A stretch of 64,000 bases of DNA from Lutraria lutraria. Lineage: Eukaryota; Mollusca; Bivalvia; Venerida; Mactridae. The notes beneath the pieces were generated by a model. That model did not search any database. It was given only the letters and a program-made list of their open reading frames with translations, and was not told the origin of the DNA. The stretch covers positions 6,551,270 to 6,615,269 of the forward strand of contig OZ026850.1 in NCBI GenBank assembly GCA_964023205.1. Direction: 5' to 3'. A program made the translations under genes and the position numbers. The number at the start of each line of letters is the position of its first letter. Position 1 is the stretch's first letter. Below, one piece after another: positions 61,893-64,000 of this stretch.

Positions 61893-63069
61893 CTGAAAGA
61901 ATATAGGAAAGTGAAATTAAAATAAACAAATATTTAATTGTTCATCCTCTGTATTACTGGCACTGTAAGACGAGTCAACGAAGCCGTATCGGTTAAAACT
62001 AAGTACTAGTAACCGTTTAAATGTCCTGTATACTACAGTGTTTTTGGAATCATCTTTTCTTAAAACGATGAAGGAGTTTAATCTTGAAAACCAAATTTAA
62101 AAACATAATCAAAGCAATGAGAGGACTGTCATGGCAATATCTTACGTTTCACATTTATTGATCAAAACCAAAAGGATTTTGTTAATTATGACACATACAC
62201 ACACTTAAATGGTGTTTCTTTAGATATTAAAAAATGCAATGGCAAAAGTGTTGATTTTTTGCCATTGCAAATATAGAAATCTAGTAAAGATAGAAACATG
62301 GGACTTACAATTTTTAAATAAATAGCTAAATGCTACGATTTAATAATGTTTTTGTTTCTCAAAAGCGCGTAAAAGTGGGGGCTGTATTTGCCAAAGACCG
62401 GCGCGGCAAAAACAAACCGGCGGAGGTTATGTATAATAACTATATAATGTTAACTATTTTTTATTATATTACTTTTTACATATTTATTATATAGATATTT
62501 CAATATGACGGATTAGGTAACATCTCAATGTCTACGGTTAATTTCTCCAGATACGCAGCTAAACCAACACAGAAGACATTTTTGACATACTAGTATGAAT
62601 CTGACCTAATTCACCTGCTGAAACATCTCAACAAACCTTCTTTTCTGTCATTTCTCGGTACTATAGATGGTCAATGTTTCATCAGTTCACACAAGCTTAT
62701 AATATGAAGATTTTAGACTCAAGCCATACATGTGGTTAGTTTATGAGATGGGTGGTTCTTAGAATACTAATTATAAAGGTAGGCTGATATCAAATGACAG
62801 TATTACGGAATGCGACCACTAAGTTGTCTGTTTCTCTTAGAGCAAGCGTGAAAACGGAAGGTTGGAACTATTTGTTTTGTTATTAACAACATCGTATACT
62901 AGTATATGAAAAGGGTGTGTGTTGTTATCTTACACTTCACTACTTCAGTCACCGTTCTACAACACTTTGATAAGTAACGTTGTGGTCTCAAGTAGCTACT
63001 CGTAACGGAATCGCTTATGTTCTTCTATGACATATACAAAAACTTCACTGTCCAACTATTGTCTACATT
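61893..63069. other. No gene recognised, probable first intron or 5' flank of EF-hand/RS gene
   Basis: The missing start exon of the minus-strand EF-hand/RS gene should lie here or beyond the window. No ATG exon with a matching phase-0 donor could be defended. Confidence 0.4.
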
Positions 63070-64000
63070 AAAATTCAATAGTAAGACAACCATGGAAATC
63101 AATAAATTCATTAGTAAGACATCCATGGAAATCAATAAATTCAATAGTAAGCCAACCATGTGAAACAATAAATTCAATAGTAAGACTACCATGTGAACAA
63201 TGAATTCAATAGTAAGACTACCATGTGAACAATGAATTCAATAGTAAGACTACCATGTGAACAATAAATTCAATAGTAAGACTACCATGGAGACCAATAA
63301 ATTCAATAGTAAGACCACCATGTGAACAATGAATTCAATAGTAAGACTACCATGTGAACAATGAATTCAATAGTAAGACCACCATGTGAACAATAAATTC
63401 ATTAGTAAGACCACCATGTGAACAATGAATTCAATAGTAAAACTACCATGTGAACAATGAATTCAATAGTAAGACTACCATGGAGACCAATAAATTCAAT
63501 AGTAAGACTACAATGTGAACAATGAATTCAATAGTAAGACTACCATGGAGAACAATGAATTCAATAGTAAGACTACAATGTGAACAATGAATTCAATAGT
63601 AAGACTACCATGTGAACAATGAATTCAATAGTAAGACTACCATGTGAACAATGAATTCAATAGTAAGACTACCATGTGAACAATGAATTCAATAGTAAGA
63701 CTACCATGTGTACAATGAATTCAATAGTAAGACTACCATGTGAACAATGAATTCAATAGTAAGCCAACCATGTGAAACAATAAATTCAATAGTAAGACTA
63801 CCATGTGAACAATGAATTCAATAGTAAGACTACCATGTGAACAATGAATTCAATAGTAAGACTACCATGTGAACAATAAATTCAATAGTAAGACTACCAT
63901 GGAGACCAATAAATTCAATAGTAAGACCACCATGTGAACAATGAATTCAATAGTAAGAATACCATGTGAACAATGAATTCAATAGTAAGACCACCATGTG
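63070..64000 (+). repeat. 32-bp satellite, about 29 units, runs off the right edge
   Basis: The unit reads AATTCAATAGTAAGACTACC then ATGTGAACAATG. Variants include GAGACCAATAA, CCACC and CATTAG. The first two units carry GGAAATCAATAA. The array continues past the end of the window. Confidence 0.95.

Overview
The window looks like nuclear DNA of a bivalve mollusc. It is AT-rich, the genes are split by introns with GT..AG borders, and there are many tandem repeats. It also carries tRNA-derived SINEs and several copies of a repeat family that begins with a GTGAGCT hairpin and ends in GGGCCA..TGGCCCTCTTGTT, an arrangement I associate with bivalve genomes. No prokaryotic operons, rRNA genes, CRISPR arrays or viral genes were seen. 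Species assignment is not possible from the sequence alone.

Layout. 1-3358: no gene. 3359-6222: about 130 copies of a 22-bp minisatellite. 9326-10090: a foldback element with 252-bp inverted arms. 10948-11138 (minus) and 11927-12012 (plus): two isolated candidate exons. 14.2-17.5 kb: SINEs and simple repeats. 17534-18697 (plus): a class A, peptide-type GPCR in one large exon, entered through a strong splice acceptor. 21.7-24.3 kb: two direct copies of the hairpin-ended repeat family. 25.97-27.42 kb: a 40-bp satellite with a 12-bp palindrome in most units. 30.2-30.7 kb: seven nearly identical 76-bp repeats. 32705-40060 (plus): a seven-exon gene for a type I membrane protein with signal peptide, Cys-containing glycosylated ectodomain, Ser/Thr-rich stalk, one membrane helix and short tail; its stop is followed by a 73-codon Lys/Arg-rich frame shifted by one base. 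42.3-46.0 kb (minus): a broken cytochrome P450 copy. 45.5-48.3 kb: further hairpin-ended repeats. 49553-50201: a poly(A)-tailed retroposed insertion with a 13-bp target-site duplication. 50736-54545 (minus): a complete three-exon cytochrome P450 of 502 residues. 57824-61892 (minus, 5' end not found): a gene joining four EF-hand-like units, two of them canonical, to an Arg/Ser-rich domain and an acidic Gln/Thr-rich tail. 63070-64000: a 32-bp satellite running off the right edge.

The genes are not an operon or an obvious pathway; they are neighbouring eukaryotic loci. The two P450 loci are related by duplication that includes intron sequence. The observations most worth following are the EF-hand/RS protein, the membrane protein with its out-of-frame tail, the 74-bp near-perfect palindrome in an EF/RS intron, and the large tandem arrays. 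All exon models were made by eye from splice borders, phase and protein features; no alignment, database search or transcript evidence was available.
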